Positions 43,651-53,968 of a stretch of 64,000 nt of DNA are shown here, piece by piece (positions within the stretch are counted from its first letter, which is position 1; every line of letters begins with the position of its first letter). The stretch spans positions 1,488,001 to 1,552,000 of the forward strand of contig NZ_CP070619.1 in the NCBI RefSeq assembly GCF_017068395.1. Direction: 5' to 3'. Below the pieces are notes generated by a model. That model saw only the letters and a program-made list of their open reading frames with translations. It was not told where the DNA came from and made no database searches. Source of the DNA: Rhodococcus pseudokoreensis. Lineage in GTDB: Bacteria; Actinomycetota; Actinomycetes; Mycobacteriales; Mycobacteriaceae. Both the position numbers and the translations under genes were made by a program.

Positions 43651-44462
43651 TGCGAATTCACCACCTCAACTGCGGCACGATGCGACCACCCGGCACGCCG
43701 GACGGACTGGTGTGTCACGTCCTGCTCCTCGAAACCGACGCCGGGCTCGTCCTGGTCGACTCCGGCCTCGGCCTGCGCGATCCCCACGACCGAGCGAACC
43801 GGTTCGGCCCGGCCCGATTCTACGTCCGGCCCACCTACGACCCCGACGAGACCGCCACCCGCCAGATCACCCGACTCGGGTTCGACCCCAAGGACGTTCG
43901 GCACATCGTGCTCACCCACTTCGACGCCGATCACGTCGGCGGCCTGGCCGACTTCCCCTGGGCACGGATTCACCTGACCGCCGCCGAAGCGTTCGCGGCA
44001 CTGCACCCCCGGACCCTGACGGAGAAGCAGCGGTACCTACCCGGCGAACGTGACCACAACCCCGTACTCGTCGAACACACCCCCTCCACATCGGAAACGT
44101 GGCGCGGCTTCCCCGGCGCCCAGGAACTCACCGACATCGCCCCCGGCATCGTCATGATCGACCTGCCCGGCCACAGCCGCGGCCACGCCGCCGTCGCGGT
44201 CGACGCGGGCGAGACTTGGATCCTGCACGTCGGCGACTCCTTCTACCACCACGGCCAGATCGACGGCACCACCACGGCACCCAAAGGGCTCCTCGCAATG
44301 GAACGCCTCATCGCCCACGACTGGGCCAAGGTCCAAGCCAACCATCAGCGGCTCACCGAACTGTGGGCCGCCGCCGAACCCGACCTGCTACTCGTCAACG
44401 CCCACGACCCGTTCCTGCTGCGCGAAGCCCAGCAACGCAACCGAAAGAACCCTTCCCGATGA
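43650..44462 (+). CDS. Metallo-beta-lactamase-fold hydrolase
   Basis: A 270-residue hydrolase with the standard metal motif THFDADHVGG and the later DLPGHSRGHAAV and LHVGDSFYHH, like lactonases and other small MBL-fold hydrolases. It is a cleaner metal site than that of the MBL-fold protein opening the operon. It probably hydrolyses a lactone or thioester intermediate. It is coupled to both neighbours (TGATG upstream, ATGA downstream). Confidence 0.85.
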   Translation: MRIHHLNCGTMRPPGTPDGLVCHVLLLETDAGLVLVDSGLGLRDPHDRANRFGPARFYVRPTYDPDETATRQITRLGFDPKDVRHIVLTHFDADHVGGLADFPWARIHLTAAEAFAALHPRTLTEKQRYLPGERDHNPVLVEHTPSTSETWRGFPGAQELTDIAPGIVMIDLPGHSRGHAAVAVDAGETWILHVGDSFYHHGQIDGTTTAPKGLLAMERLIAHDWAKVQANHQRLTELWAAAEPDLLLVNAHDPFLLREAQQRNRKNPSR

Positions 44463-45118
44463 AACTCGCACTGATCGGCGCCACCGGTGGCACCGGACTC
44501 CAGATCATCGACCACGCAATCGACCGCGGCCACCACGTCATGGCCTACTGCCGCCGCCCCGACGCCCTGACCCCACGACCCGGACTCACCATTGTCGGCG
44601 GCCACCTCGACGACCACGACGCCCTCGTCTCGGCGCTGTCCGGCGCCGACGCCGTTCTGTGTGCGCTCGGCCCCAGAAGCGGACTCGCCGGCATGTTCGG
44701 CGTCACCGTGATGCAAGACAACCTGCCGCTCATCACCACCGCCATGCGAGACGCCCACGTCGACCGGTTGATACTGCTGTCGGCATACGGCGTCGGCAAC
44801 TCCGCGCGCACCGCCTCACCCCTGGCTCGGCTCGCCTACAAAACCGTGGTCGCCTCCGCATACCGGGACAAACAAATCTCCGAAACCGCACTACCGAAAA
44901 CCGAACTCGACGTCACCCGCCTACTTCCGGTCATCCTCGACGACGGTCCACTCAACCCCCACGCCACCGTCCGACCCATGGCGACAGTCACGAAGGTGTC
45001 AGGCCTGCCCAAGATCTCCCGCGCCACCGTGGCCGCAGCCATGCTCGACGCCGCCGAAGACAACGACACCAGCGGAAAACGGCTCCTCGTCTCCGCCCCC
45101 GGCACCACGTCAGGCTGA
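44459..45118 (+). CDS. NmrA/SDR-like NAD(P)-binding protein
   Basis: A 219-residue atypical SDR with N-terminal LIGATGGTGLQIIDHAI, a nucleotide-binding motif, and DAVLCALGP. It belongs to the NAD(P)H-binding/NmrA-like group, used as reductases or redox sensors. No classical YxxxK is evident in the usual place (SAYGVGNSA follows the strand). It is the last gene of the operon; ATG 44459 overlaps the previous stop. Confidence 0.82.
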   Translation: MKLALIGATGGTGLQIIDHAIDRGHHVMAYCRRPDALTPRPGLTIVGGHLDDHDALVSALSGADAVLCALGPRSGLAGMFGVTVMQDNLPLITTAMRDAHVDRLILLSAYGVGNSARTASPLARLAYKTVVASAYRDKQISETALPKTELDVTRLLPVILDDGPLNPHATVRPMATVTKVSGLPKISRATVAAAMLDAAEDNDTSGKRLLVSAPGTTSG

Positions 45119-45435
45119 GCAAACGGAACCGTCCGTGTACACCCGCGAGATCCCACCGACCGCTTGCTGTCGATCCAAGGACGTGCACACCTGACCTGGG
45201 GCGGCGGGACCGATGTCGTATCCATTCGACTCGCTTGCCGTCCCGGATTTCCGGACGCATTCGTACCCACTGCCGGTGGTATCCCGACATCCTGGCAACG
45301 TTCCCGCCCTCGACTCGGTCGCGCATAGTCTCCGGCCAACTGCCGAGGACTTGTTTGGGCACTCCAGTCCGGCGCCTCGACACTTCCCCGCGCCCCATTC
45401 TCGTACCCGAAGGCGCATAACCCGAGAGGCACACG
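45119..45435 (+). other. Spacer of 317 bp before the conservon
   Basis: No gene, clear terminator or operator was recognised. GAGAGG lies 8 bases before the ATG at 45436. Confidence 0.4.
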
Positions 45436-48087
45436 ATGAGTCGCACAACCGCCGTCGTTGGCGGCTTCCGGCGGCGTCACGAGCGGCGGCGGTCACGGGG
45501 GATCGCAGGATGGCCGCTGCGGTGGAAGATGGCCGTTGTGTTGATCGTTCCACTCACTGTTGCGGCTGCGCTCGGTGGTCTTCGCGTTGACCAGAGCCTG
45601 CGTACGGCAGCAAACTTCACAACCGTCGCCGATCGGGTCAAGATGCTCCCGCTTCTGGTCGAGTTGGACGGAGACGCGTCCGTCGTTATGGGAACGCTGG
45701 CACAGCGCACGATTACCCCAGCGATGATCGACAGTCTCGACAGGTCGATCGAAGTGGTGGAACAGGTAGGTCCGGAGGCCGGGCTCGACGAGGGTACGGC
45801 CGCGGACGTCGGGACCGCCCTCTCCGATGCACGTGCATTGAGCGCGCAGGCCAAGCAGGGATCGACATCGACGGCGGCTCTCACCGAACAGCTCGCCTCA
45901 ATCCGCGCTGCCTTGTCGAGGGTGGTGTCCGCCATCACTGAGCCGATCGCCGACCCCGAGGTCGTCGTCGAGACCGGGCGTATCGAGGACCTGTGGTCGG
46001 CCCAGAAGCTGATCTCCGCTGAGGGACTGTCTGTCGTCGCCTCCTCGGCAGTTCTTGCCGGTGAATCCGCTGGAACTCTCGAGGCCGAGGGCGCCAACCT
46101 GCTCGCACACTTGAGGACCGAATCCGCACTTCTCGACCAGGTCGCGCAAAGGTATTCGCCCGATGACCCGACCGTTGCGGCACTACGGAGAGGCATCAAC
46201 GATCGAACCGCATTGTTGCAGAATGCCACTCGACGCGAGAGTGCCGATCAGGCCCTGGCCGGTCTCAAGTACTCGCTGTTCGACAGTATCGACGATTACT
46301 CCAGCGCAGTCGCCACGGCGTCCGCTGGTCTCAGTGATGCGGTTGCGGCCAAATCGGATACGTTGCGGACCAGCGCGTGGCGGGACCTGACTGTTGTGAC
46401 CTTGCTGCTGCTCGCCGCGATTCTGCTCGCCGTGGTCGTGGCTCGATCGTTGCTCATGCCGCTACGACGACTGCGGCACGGTGCTCTCCAAGTGGCTCAC
46501 GCAGACCTTCCGGACGCAGTCGAACGACTCAAGTCCGGGACGGACATTGCAACGCTGGAAGTCGACCCCATCGACGTCCACACCCACGAAGAGATTGGTC
46601 AGGTCGCCCGCGCCATTGATGACATCCACAACCAAGCCCTCCTGCTCGCCGGCGAACAGGCGCACCTGAGGCTGCAGATGAACAATGTCTTCGAAACGCT
46701 CGCTCGCCGCAGCAGGTCCCTGATCGACCTGCAACTGGAGATGATCGAACAACTCGAGTTCGAAGAACGCGACCCCAAGCGCCTCGACAATCTCTTCCGG
46801 CTCGACCACCTCGCCACACGGATGCGCCGAAATGGCGACAACCTGCTGATCCTGGCAGGCAACAGCAACCGCCGCGGTCGACCGACTCCGATCCAACTGG
46901 GCGATGCGGTGCGTGCGTCCATTTCCGAGGTGGAGCACTACCAGCGCGTTCACGTCGGTGCGGCGCCACCTGTGGCCCTGACCGGCGCTGCGGGCAGGGA
47001 CCTCGTGCATGTCCTGGCCGAGCTATTGGACAACTCGTTGCACTTCTCACCGCCAGACAGTGCGGTGACGACCACCTGCGCGCGCACCATCGACGGCGGT
47101 GTCGTCATCGAGATCGTGGACCGCGGAATCGGCATGTCACCGAACGACCTTCGGGAACTCAACGATCGAATCGCCTCGACACCAGAGGTCACTCCTGACA
47201 CAGCTCGCCACATGGGCCTGTTCGTCGTCAGCGAATTGGCCAAGCGTCACGACATCAGCGTCACCCTCCGGCCGACGCTGGACCGGCCGCGCAATGCGGG
47301 AATCACCGCCTCGGTCCACGTTCCCGGAGACGTACTGACTTCTGCTGTCGAGCCTCGAGTCCAGGCCATCCCCACCACGCCCAAGGCTGCTGGTCTGTAT
47401 GGCGATCACACGGCCCACGATAACGCCGCAGTTCTTGTCGAAGTGGGAGCCGCCACCGTCCAGGATCGCCCTTCAAGCCCGAGACCGACACCTCCCGCAG
47501 ACAGTAATGCGCGACGATCGGAGACGCCCGCACCCGGCGCTCTACCCCACCGTCGACCCGGTGCGACCGGAATCGTCACCTCCCCACAACCCCACGCCGA
47601 ACCAACACCGCCGGCGAGCCCGCCGGGGAGAGACGAGCCTGCCCCTCGACATCGCTTGGACACGGTGCGGACGGCATCGTTCTTCCAGCCACGACTGCTC
47701 CAGCATGCCGCATCGGAAGACCCGACGACACAGACTCCGATCTTCGCCAGTCTCGCTCCCCTGTGGCTGACCGACCCCACCAAGACCGCCACCAATACTC
47801 CGCAGCGGTGGGTCACCCGAGCAGATACCGGCTGGTCGGCCGCGCGGCGCGCTGCGCAGGGCCCCCAGGCGCCGGTCACAGACAGCGGTCTTCCGCAACG
47901 CGTGCCCGGGCAACGCCTGGTCCCCGGCGGTGTCAACGCCGACGACCAGGCATCGATTCGCGTCCGCACACCCGAGGCGGTCCGCGCACGCCTCACCCGA
48001 CATCAGAGCGGTGTTCGAGCAGGCAGGACCGGCACACGTCCAGTCCTTGGATCGTTGGATCAATGGCAACAGGAGGAATCGTCGTGA
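45436..48087 (+). CDS. cvnA: Conservon sensor kinase-like protein (CvnA type)
   Basis: An 883-residue membrane protein. A transmembrane helix lies at about 30-50, with a helical extracytoplasmic domain to about 310 and a second helix at about 315-335 ([19 protein letters not shown]). A HAMP-like segment follows, then [18 protein letters not shown] in place of an ordinary histidine box, and an HATPase domain with [14 protein letters not shown] and [10 protein letters not shown]. The last 240 residues are proline-rich and low in complexity. This is the A member of actinobacterial conservons, which couple to a roadblock protein and a small GTPase. It overlaps the next gene by GTGA. Confidence 0.88.
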   Translation: MSRTTAVVGGFRRRHERRRSRGIAGWPLRWKMAVVLIVPLTVAAALGGLRVDQSLRTAANFTTVADRVKMLPLLVELDGDASVVMGTLAQRTITPAMIDSLDRSIEVVEQVGPEAGLDEGTAADVGTALSDARALSAQAKQGSTSTAALTEQLASIRAALSRVVSAITEPIADPEVVVETGRIEDLWSAQKLISAEGLSVVASSAVLAGESAGTLEAEGANLLAHLRTESALLDQVAQRYSPDDPTVAALRRGINDRTALLQNATRRESADQALAGLKYSLFDSIDDYSSAVATASAGLSDAVAAKSDTLRTSAWRDLTVVTLLLLAAILLAVVVARSLLMPLRRLRHGALQVAHADLPDAVERLKSGTDIATLEVDPIDVHTHEEIGQVARAIDDIHNQALLLAGEQAHLRLQMNNVFETLARRSRSLIDLQLEMIEQLEFEERDPKRLDNLFRLDHLATRMRRNGDNLLILAGNSNRRGRPTPIQLGDAVRASISEVEHYQRVHVGAAPPVALTGAAGRDLVHVLAELLDNSLHFSPPDSAVTTTCARTIDGGVVIEIVDRGIGMSPNDLRELNDRIASTPEVTPDTARHMGLFVVSELAKRHDISVTLRPTLDRPRNAGITASVHVPGDVLTSAVEPRVQAIPTTPKAAGLYGDHTAHDNAAVLVEVGAATVQDRPSSPRPTPPADSNARRSETPAPGALPHRRPGATGIVTSPQPHAEPTPPASPPGRDEPAPRHRLDTVRTASFFQPRLLQHAASEDPTTQTPIFASLAPLWLTDPTKTATNTPQRWVTRADTGWSAARRAAQGPQAPVTDSGLPQRVPGQRLVPGGVNADDQASIRVRTPEAVRARLTRHQSGVRAGRTGTRPVLGSLDQWQQEESS

Positions 48088-48482
48088 CGAGTCGTGGCAC
48101 GCTGGACTGGTTGGTGTCGAATTTCGCCAGCGACGTCCCCCGCGTGACGCATGCCGTGCTGGTCTCGGCCGATGGCCTGCTGATGGCCGCGAGCGCGCAT
48201 TTGCCACTCGATCGGGCCGAACAGCTCGCCGCGGTGACATCGGGCCTTGCCAGCCTCTCGGCCGGCGTTTCGACGCTGTTCGAGGGCGGTGGTGTCTTGC
48301 AGTCGGTCGTCGAGATGCAGCACGGTTATCTGCTGTTGATGAGTGTCGGGGACGGCTCGCAGCTTGCCGCTCTGACTTCAGCCGAGTGTGACATCGGGCA
48401 GGTTGGTTACGAGATGGCAATTTTGGTCGAACGGGTCGGATCCGAAATCGAGGCCATGCCTCGTTCGGCAGTTCGGTCATGA
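48084..48482 (+). CDS. cvnB: Roadblock/LC7 protein (CvnB type)
   Basis: A 132-residue roadblock/LC7-fold protein: [29 protein letters not shown] and [20 protein letters not shown]. In conservons this protein acts as a regulator of the associated GTPase. GTG 48084 overlaps the kinase stop and has AGGAGG 7 bases upstream. The usual DUF742 partner that follows in other conservons is absent; the GTPase starts directly. Confidence 0.88.
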   Translation: MTSRGTLDWLVSNFASDVPRVTHAVLVSADGLLMAASAHLPLDRAEQLAAVTSGLASLSAGVSTLFEGGGVLQSVVEMQHGYLLLMSVGDGSQLAALTSAECDIGQVGYEMAILVERVGSEIEAMPRSAVRS

Positions 48483-49051
48483 TTCCGTCAGGGTTACGTT
48501 CGGCCCGCCCCGAAGGGACGAACTTCTCGGACGACCGGGTCACGTCGGCCAAGATCGTCATCGCGGGCGGGTTCGGTGTCGGGAAGACCACCCTGGTCGG
48601 GTCGGTGTCCGAAATCGTTCCGTTGCGGACCGAAGCGATGGTCACCGACGCCAGCACCGACGTGGACAGCGTCAGGGCAACCCCGCAGAAGGTGACCACC
48701 ACCGTCGCAATGGATTTCGGGCGCCTCACGCTGGCAGACGATTTGATCCTCTACCTCTTCGGAACACCGGGCCAGCAACGGTTCTGGTTCATGTGGGACG
48801 ACCTCGTGCGCGGAGCGATCGGCGCGATAGTTCTCATCGACACCCGACGCCTCGACGACAGCTTCGCGGCCGTGGACGAGTTCGATGATGCGCCGCGGTA
48901 CCCGGTCGAGGAACTTCGTGACGCCTTGGCGGTGACGGCGGAGGTACCCATCATCACTCTCGACGCACGTGACCGCGCCTCGGTGAAAAATTCTCTTCTC
49001 GACATCGCCACGTACGCATTGCAGATGGTGAAGGCGACGTCGCTCCGTTGA
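48479..49051 (+). CDS. cvnD: Conservon small GTPase (CvnD type)
   Basis: A 190-residue Ras/MglA-like GTPase. The P-loop is [11 protein letters not shown], the switch II motif is FGTPGQQRF, and [11 protein letters not shown] follows. It presumably cycles between nucleotide states under control of the roadblock protein and kinase-like sensor, as in Streptomyces conservons. Its ATG overlaps the roadblock stop (ATGA). It converges closely on the PknK-like gene, with 12 bases between the stops. Confidence 0.88.
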   Translation: MIPSGLRSARPEGTNFSDDRVTSAKIVIAGGFGVGKTTLVGSVSEIVPLRTEAMVTDASTDVDSVRATPQKVTTTVAMDFGRLTLADDLILYLFGTPGQQRFWFMWDDLVRGAIGAIVLIDTRRLDDSFAAVDEFDDAPRYPVEELRDALAVTAEVPIITLDARDRASVKNSLLDIATYALQMVKATSLR

Positions 49052-49063
49052 GCGTTTGGTTCC

Positions 49064-52000
49064 TCAGGTGGGCTGCGTCGCGAGTTGAGCCAGGTATTCG
49101 GCCATGCCGGCGAAAGTGGTCGCGCCCGCGTGACCCGGTACCTGTGTTCGAAGACGATCTACCAGACGATTCACCGCAGGACCGGCGTCAAGGATCGGTC
49201 GGATGAGGCCGAGTCGAGCGCACTGGGCGGCGAGGGGCACCAGCGCAGTCGAAGCATCGTCGTCTCGTCCTGCGGCGGCGAGGGTTTCAACCTCCAGCAA
49301 CGCGGCATGGAGGAATGCTCGTGGCCGGGCGTTGCGGTCGATCGACGCGACCAGGGTGTGCGCCCGCGCGCAGATGGCGTCGACTTCATCGTCGGGTCCG
49401 TGCGTTTTCAGAGCTGTGCGGATCGCGGAGTCCTCGTCGAGTTCTGCGGTCATGACGGCTAGTCCGTTGTCTCGGTCGCAATGAGTCCACCCATCGTTGG
49501 TGGTATCGAGAGCGCTGGAAGGGTCCCAGCCGGTAGCGGATCGGATTCGTTCGTTGGTGATCCGTGCTGCCAGTCGAGGCAAATTTAGTCGTTGCGCCAA
49601 CCGAATCCCCTCGTCGAGTCGCGCCTTCGCCGCGCCCGACTGCCCGAGGAGTTCTTTCAGTCGGGCGCCCGTTCCGTAGGTGGCGAACATGAAATCGACG
49701 GTGCCGCCCTCCGCCCCCAGAGTATGGCTGCGGTCGAGAAGTCGATCTGCCTCGACCAGAAGACCTTGTTCGTACAGCAGGTCTCCAAGCAGGGCCGCGG
49801 TCAGTCGTGAGCCGTAGCCGAGATCGTCTTCCGCCTCTTCTGCCAGGTGCATGGCGTGCCGGAAGCTCTCCTCTGCAGCCGGGAGATCGAGTTGCTCTCG
49901 TGCTGCGATCCCGGCCATGCAATATCCATAGATGACGCTGAAGGGTCCACTGGATCGCTGGTGGAAAGGCAGCGCCCATTTCTGCCACCGCAGGGCCTCG
50001 CCGTAATCGAAACGGCAGATCGCGTGGAACGACGCGACGTCGGCCGCCCCGGACAGTACCCAGGGCCGTAGTGTTTCCGCGCGCGCCACGCATCCCTCTA
50101 CGGCCTCGTCGAGGCCATCGCTCTTGTCGTCGAAGACTGTGATGGTGGCGCGGATGAAGGCGGCCTCGACGCGCATGTCCGCGGTGGTGAGGTCTCCTTC
50201 GTCATTACCCAGTAGTGTCTCGGCGACGTTCAGATAGCGGTCGGCTTCGCGGGGATGGTGTAGTAGCGCGTGTGCCCACGCGAGCGCGATAGGTAAACGA
50301 GGCCGTGCGGTCGTTCTCTTGGTGGGCAGTTTTTCGGCCAGGCCGAGGAGGGTTCCCATCTGCGATTGTTCGAGTAGGTCCATCGCATTGTTCTCGACGA
50401 GCGCGACGGCGGCGTCGTCGTCGCTGGCGCGGAGGTAGTGGTCGACAGCTTGGCTGAGAAGGTGTCGGTCGGCGAACCACTGCGCTGCTCGTCGTTGGAG
50501 TTCGACGACGCGGTCGGGGTCGTCGCGTTCGAGGCGGCGTTGGAGGAATTCGGCAAACATGTGGTGGTAGCGGAACCACTCCCCTGCGTCGTCGAGGCGC
50601 CGCAGGAATAGATCACGTGCTTCGATGTCTTCGAGTGCGGCCTGGCCTTGTCGGGTGCCGGTGAGCACGCATGCCAGTGCGCCGCAGGTCTTTTCCGTCA
50701 CGGAGGTGGCAAGGACGAAGTCCAGTGTTCGAGGGTCGAGGTTGCTGATCACGTTGTCGGCCAGGTATTCACCGATCGCGCGATTTCCTCCGGAGAGGTG
50801 GTCGATCAGTTCGCGTGGGTGCGGGTGGTCGCGTAATGCCAGGGACACCAACTGTAAAGCCGCTGCCCATCCGTCTGTCGACTGTTCGAGTTCGATGATG
50901 TCGGGTTCCTGCAGATCGAGTCCGGTGCGGTCGACGAGGAGCTGCATGGACTCTCGGACATCGAAACGCATTGCTGACGAATCGATTTCGAGTAGTTCGT
51001 TGTGGACGCTCATTTCACTGAGGGGTAGCCCGAGTCGAGTTCTACTGGTGACGATCAGGTGCAAGTGGTGACAGCCGTGCTCGAGGAGAAATGCCAGCGC
51101 CGACCGCGTGTCTTCGTTCGTCACACGGTGCCAGTCGTCTATGACGAGAGCGACGTGTTGGTCCGCTGCGTGCAGATGGTCGATGAGCGAGGTCAGCACG
51201 TACCTCTCCAGTCTCGCACCGTGGATCTCTAGTTCACGAACCAGTTTTCGGCCGATGGCCGGGTGTGCCACGGAAATGGCCTCGACGACGTGGGTGAGGA
51301 ACCAGACCAGTGTGTTGTCGTCGTTGTCGATCGACAGCCACGCGGTCGCCACACCCTCGCTCCGGAGGGCGTCGGTCCGCTGGGCGGCGAGTGTGCTCTT
51401 GCCGAACCCTGCGGGTGCGTGGATGAGTACAAGGCGCGGACGACCGCCTCGGCTGAGTCGGTCGAGCAGTTGGGCGCGGACCACCGTTGCCCCCGGGGTG
51501 ACCGGCGGCCGATATTTCGTGGATGCACTGGGCGGCGGTGGTGGGGTGTCGAGAAGCGTGGTGCCGCGGCGGTAGTCCGGCAATCCGGTCGTCGGAACTT
51601 CGTCCGGCGGGTGGAAGGGGCGCTCGTCGTCACCGGCCAGCGGCAGCGGAAGGTCTGCCACAGTAATACCGATCTGCTCGCCGGCTCTTTGCAGTGCCGA
51701 ACCCAGGTCGATGGCCGTGGTGATGCGGTCAGCCGAGTCTCGGGCCATGGCTGTCTCGATGACGGCGCACACCGGGTCGGGGATTCCCTCGTTTCGGAGG
51801 TCGGGAAGCGGTTCGGTGCCGATCCGCAGAAGCTGGGCGAAGACCTGTTCGCCGCGGCGACGGGCGTACGCAGGTCGCCCCGAGAGGGCGGTGAACAGCG
51901 TCGCGCCGAGGCCGTAGACATCGGTGGCGGTGGACGCGGCCGCACCAGTGAGCAGTTCCGGGGCGGTATAAGCCGGCGAGCAGGCCACCACTCCCTGCGT

Positions 52001-52537
52001 GGTGTCGTCACCGCCGGTGATGCGGGCGATACCGAAGTCGGTGAGCTGAGGTTCGCCGTACTCGGTCAGAAGAATGTTGGCGGGTTTGATGTCGCGGTGC
52101 AGCACACCGCCACGGTGCGCAGTTTCGAGAGCGCCGGCCAGTTTTGCGCCGACGGCCAACGTCTCGGCGACCGTCAACCGCCCGTGCTTGGCGATCCAGG
52201 ATTCGAGGGAATCGCGGCGATGGAACAGCATCACGATATAGGGACGTCCGGTGTAAGTAATTCCGCCTTGCAGGACGTGCACGATGTTCGGGTGCCCGGA
52301 CAATCGGCCCATCGCCTGCTGTTCCCGCAGAAACCGTGCCCGGTCCGTGTGGTCGGGCTCGGGACTGAGCACTTTCACGGCGACCAGGCGGTCGAGCGAT
52401 GGTTGCCGACAGCGGTAGACGATGCCGAACCCGCCGCGGCCTGCAATCCGCGCATCTTCGAAACCTTCGGCCGATAGCTCGGCGACAATGTCGGCGTCGA
52501 TCTGGCGTTGCGTGCTTTCCGTGGCCTCGTCCGGCAT
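49064..52537 (-). CDS. pknK: PknK-like Ser/Thr kinase with MalT-type ATPase
   Basis: A 1157-residue protein resembling mycobacterial PknK. The kinase domain covers about 25-290: GRGGFGIVYR glycine loop, VAVKVL lysine, HRDIKPANILL catalytic loop, DFGIAR. A proline-rich linker follows, then a STAND/MalT-like ATPase (APAGFGKSTLA Walker A, LVIDDWHRV) and TPR-like repeats to the end without a LuxR HTH. In mycobacteria PknK phosphorylates regulators and adjusts transcription and translation. It may receive or relay signals with the convergent conservon, though nothing in the sequence proves a link. Confidence 0.9.
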   Translation of the reverse strand: MPDEATESTQRQIDADIVAELSAEGFEDARIAGRGGFGIVYRCRQPSLDRLVAVKVLSPEPDHTDRARFLREQQAMGRLSGHPNIVHVLQGGITYTGRPYIVMLFHRRDSLESWIAKHGRLTVAETLAVGAKLAGALETAHRGGVLHRDIKPANILLTEYGEPQLTDFGIARITGGDDTTQGVVACSPAYTAPELLTGAAASTATDVYGLGATLFTALSGRPAYARRRGEQVFAQLLRIGTEPLPDLRNEGIPDPVCAVIETAMARDSADRITTAIDLGSALQRAGEQIGITVADLPLPLAGDDERPFHPPDEVPTTGLPDYRRGTTLLDTPPPPPSASTKYRPPVTPGATVVRAQLLDRLSRGGRPRLVLIHAPAGFGKSTLAAQRTDALRSEGVATAWLSIDNDDNTLVWFLTHVVEAISVAHPAIGRKLVRELEIHGARLERYVLTSLIDHLHAADQHVALVIDDWHRVTNEDTRSALAFLLEHGCHHLHLIVTSRTRLGLPLSEMSVHNELLEIDSSAMRFDVRESMQLLVDRTGLDLQEPDIIELEQSTDGWAAALQLVSLALRDHPHPRELIDHLSGGNRAIGEYLADNVISNLDPRTLDFVLATSVTEKTCGALACVLTGTRQGQAALEDIEARDLFLRRLDDAGEWFRYHHMFAEFLQRRLERDDPDRVVELQRRAAQWFADRHLLSQAVDHYLRASDDDAAVALVENNAMDLLEQSQMGTLLGLAEKLPTKRTTARPRLPIALAWAHALLHHPREADRYLNVAETLLGNDEGDLTTADMRVEAAFIRATITVFDDKSDGLDEAVEGCVARAETLRPWVLSGAADVASFHAICRFDYGEALRWQKWALPFHQRSSGPFSVIYGYCMAGIAAREQLDLPAAEESFRHAMHLAEEAEDDLGYGSRLTAALLGDLLYEQGLLVEADRLLDRSHTLGAEGGTVDFMFATYGTGARLKELLGQSGAAKARLDEGIRLAQRLNLPRLAARITNERIRSATGWDPSSALDTTNDGWTHCDRDNGLAVMTAELDEDSAIRTALKTHGPDDEVDAICARAHTLVASIDRNARPRAFLHAALLEVETLAAAGRDDDASTALVPLAAQCARLGLIRPILDAGPAVNRLVDRLRTQVPGHAGATTFAGMAEYLAQLATQPT

Positions 52538-52651
52538 GGCAGGTCCTACGGCGCCGTGACCGGTTCGTCGATGCGCCGTGTGCGGGCTGCCAAGTCCTTG
52601 CCCATGCGGTCTCCTCGCGCTGCGATGACACCATTCTAGGTACCGTCGACG

Positions 52652-53053
52652 TCACTGGTCGCCGAAAAACGACCGCCGGTATCGAGACGAGGCGATGCGG
52701 CAGAAGCCGCACCCCACGGCTACCGCCGCGATTCCGGCGACGCCGTAGGCGATTGTCGCCGCCGTCAGGTGATCGTGCGACCAGAACGGTTGCGCGTCCG
52801 ACCTGCCGAGAAGACTGATCTGGAGTTCGATCACACCGCTGACGACCAGGTACGGCCCTACCACTCGCTGTACCGGGATCACCGCGAAGGTGAGCAGGCC
52901 GGTCACGACCAGACCGAGACCCGCCACAGTCGCGCCCGCAACCGCGACCAGCAGCCCCGCCGCGGTGGCTGCCGCTGCAAAGGCTGCACAGATTACCTGC
53001 GCGGGCGACCAGTGCGGGGGAATCAGTCGGTCGGGAACATCGTGCGCTTCCAC
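52652..53053 (-). CDS. Small membrane protein, unknown function
   Basis: A 133-residue protein with about four hydrophobic helices (around 17-40, 45-60, 65-80 and 97-115) and a basic C-terminus. No family recognised. It lies upstream of, and codirectional with, the PknK-like gene, with 114 bp between. Confidence 0.6.
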   Translation of the reverse strand: MEAHDVPDRLIPPHWSPAQVICAAFAAAATAAGLLVAVAGATVAGLGLVVTGLLTFAVIPVQRVVGPYLVVSGVIELQISLLGRSDAQPFWSHDHLTAATIAYGVAGIAAVAVGCGFCRIASSRYRRSFFGDQ

Positions 53054-53193
53054 GGGCTGATCCTCCTCGAGTGGGTCGCGGAGGTCCTCACGCTATGAAC
53101 ACAGACCGGTGACCGGCACGCTGAGATGGATTTGCCGGCATTGCGGCGTGGTTACGTCCCGGTTTGTCCGGGATAGCCGAATGGAGATCACCG

Positions 53194-53814
53194 ATGGCCA
53201 GCGAAGTTAACAGAGTGTGTGTCATGGGACATGCTTCGGTAGTTCGGATGAGTGGGGGCAGTTCGCAGCGGCGGACGCCGGCACGCGTCGCGATGGTGGG
53301 TGGGGGTGATGGAGCGGTAGGGCTCCTCGACGCTCTTACCCGCCGATGCGGCGCAAACATGTCGGTGGATGTGTTGGAGGAAGCCTCTGGTGACTGCGGT
53401 GCACGCAATGACGGGGTGCCGGGATCGACCGTTCGTACCATCGTGGTTCCCGATCTCGCGTCGGTGAGTCGAGGGGATCTCCTCGCCCGCTACGACGCGG
53501 TGATCTACACGTTCGAGTTGTTTCGCGACCGCACAGTGCTGGCGGGACTACCTGCGAGTTCGTCGGAGTTCGTCGCCAATGAAGTGTGGCGTCCCTCGGG
53601 ATCGCCGCACGACCTCGTACTCGGACCGGTGCCGCGAGGTTCCGCGGCCGAACTGCACGCGCTCACCCCACACTTGCTCGCCGACCAGATCGTGAAGCAG
53701 CTCGACCGCTGCCGCGGTCCCTGGGCGGCGGTCGACCCCTTGCAGTGGCTCGAGTTCCGGCATTACGCACAGCAGGTGACGTCACCGCACCGATGGTCCG
53801 AAATGGCCAGTTGA
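53194..53814 (+). CDS. Short FprA-like (ferredoxin-NADP reductase) relative, probably degenerate
   Basis: A 206-residue protein. The segment ARVAMVGGGDGAVGLLDAL followed by MSVDVLEE and later LLARYDAVIYTFELFRDRTV resembles the FAD-binding start of FprA/adrenodoxin reductase. The glycine-rich motif is altered, and the protein ends well before the NADP domain, at less than half the family length. It may be a remnant or a protein reused for binding. ATG 53194 follows GGAG; the upstream ATG at 53164 lacks a good site. Confidence 0.5.
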   Translation: MASEVNRVCVMGHASVVRMSGGSSQRRTPARVAMVGGGDGAVGLLDALTRRCGANMSVDVLEEASGDCGARNDGVPGSTVRTIVVPDLASVSRGDLLARYDAVIYTFELFRDRTVLAGLPASSSEFVANEVWRPSGSPHDLVLGPVPRGSAAELHALTPHLLADQIVKQLDRCRGPWAAVDPLQWLEFRHYAQQVTSPHRWSEMAS

Positions 53815-53968
53815 ACTGGGGTGACACTACGCCGGGGCGGCCGGTGACCGAACCGAGATACGCATTTGTGCCGATCAGCGGCACGAGCAAGTGGACCACA
53901 CTGTGAGCTGCCACACATACTCGTGGAGCGATGGCGCCCGAGGTCGTCGTGAAGTGAAAGGAAGTAGT

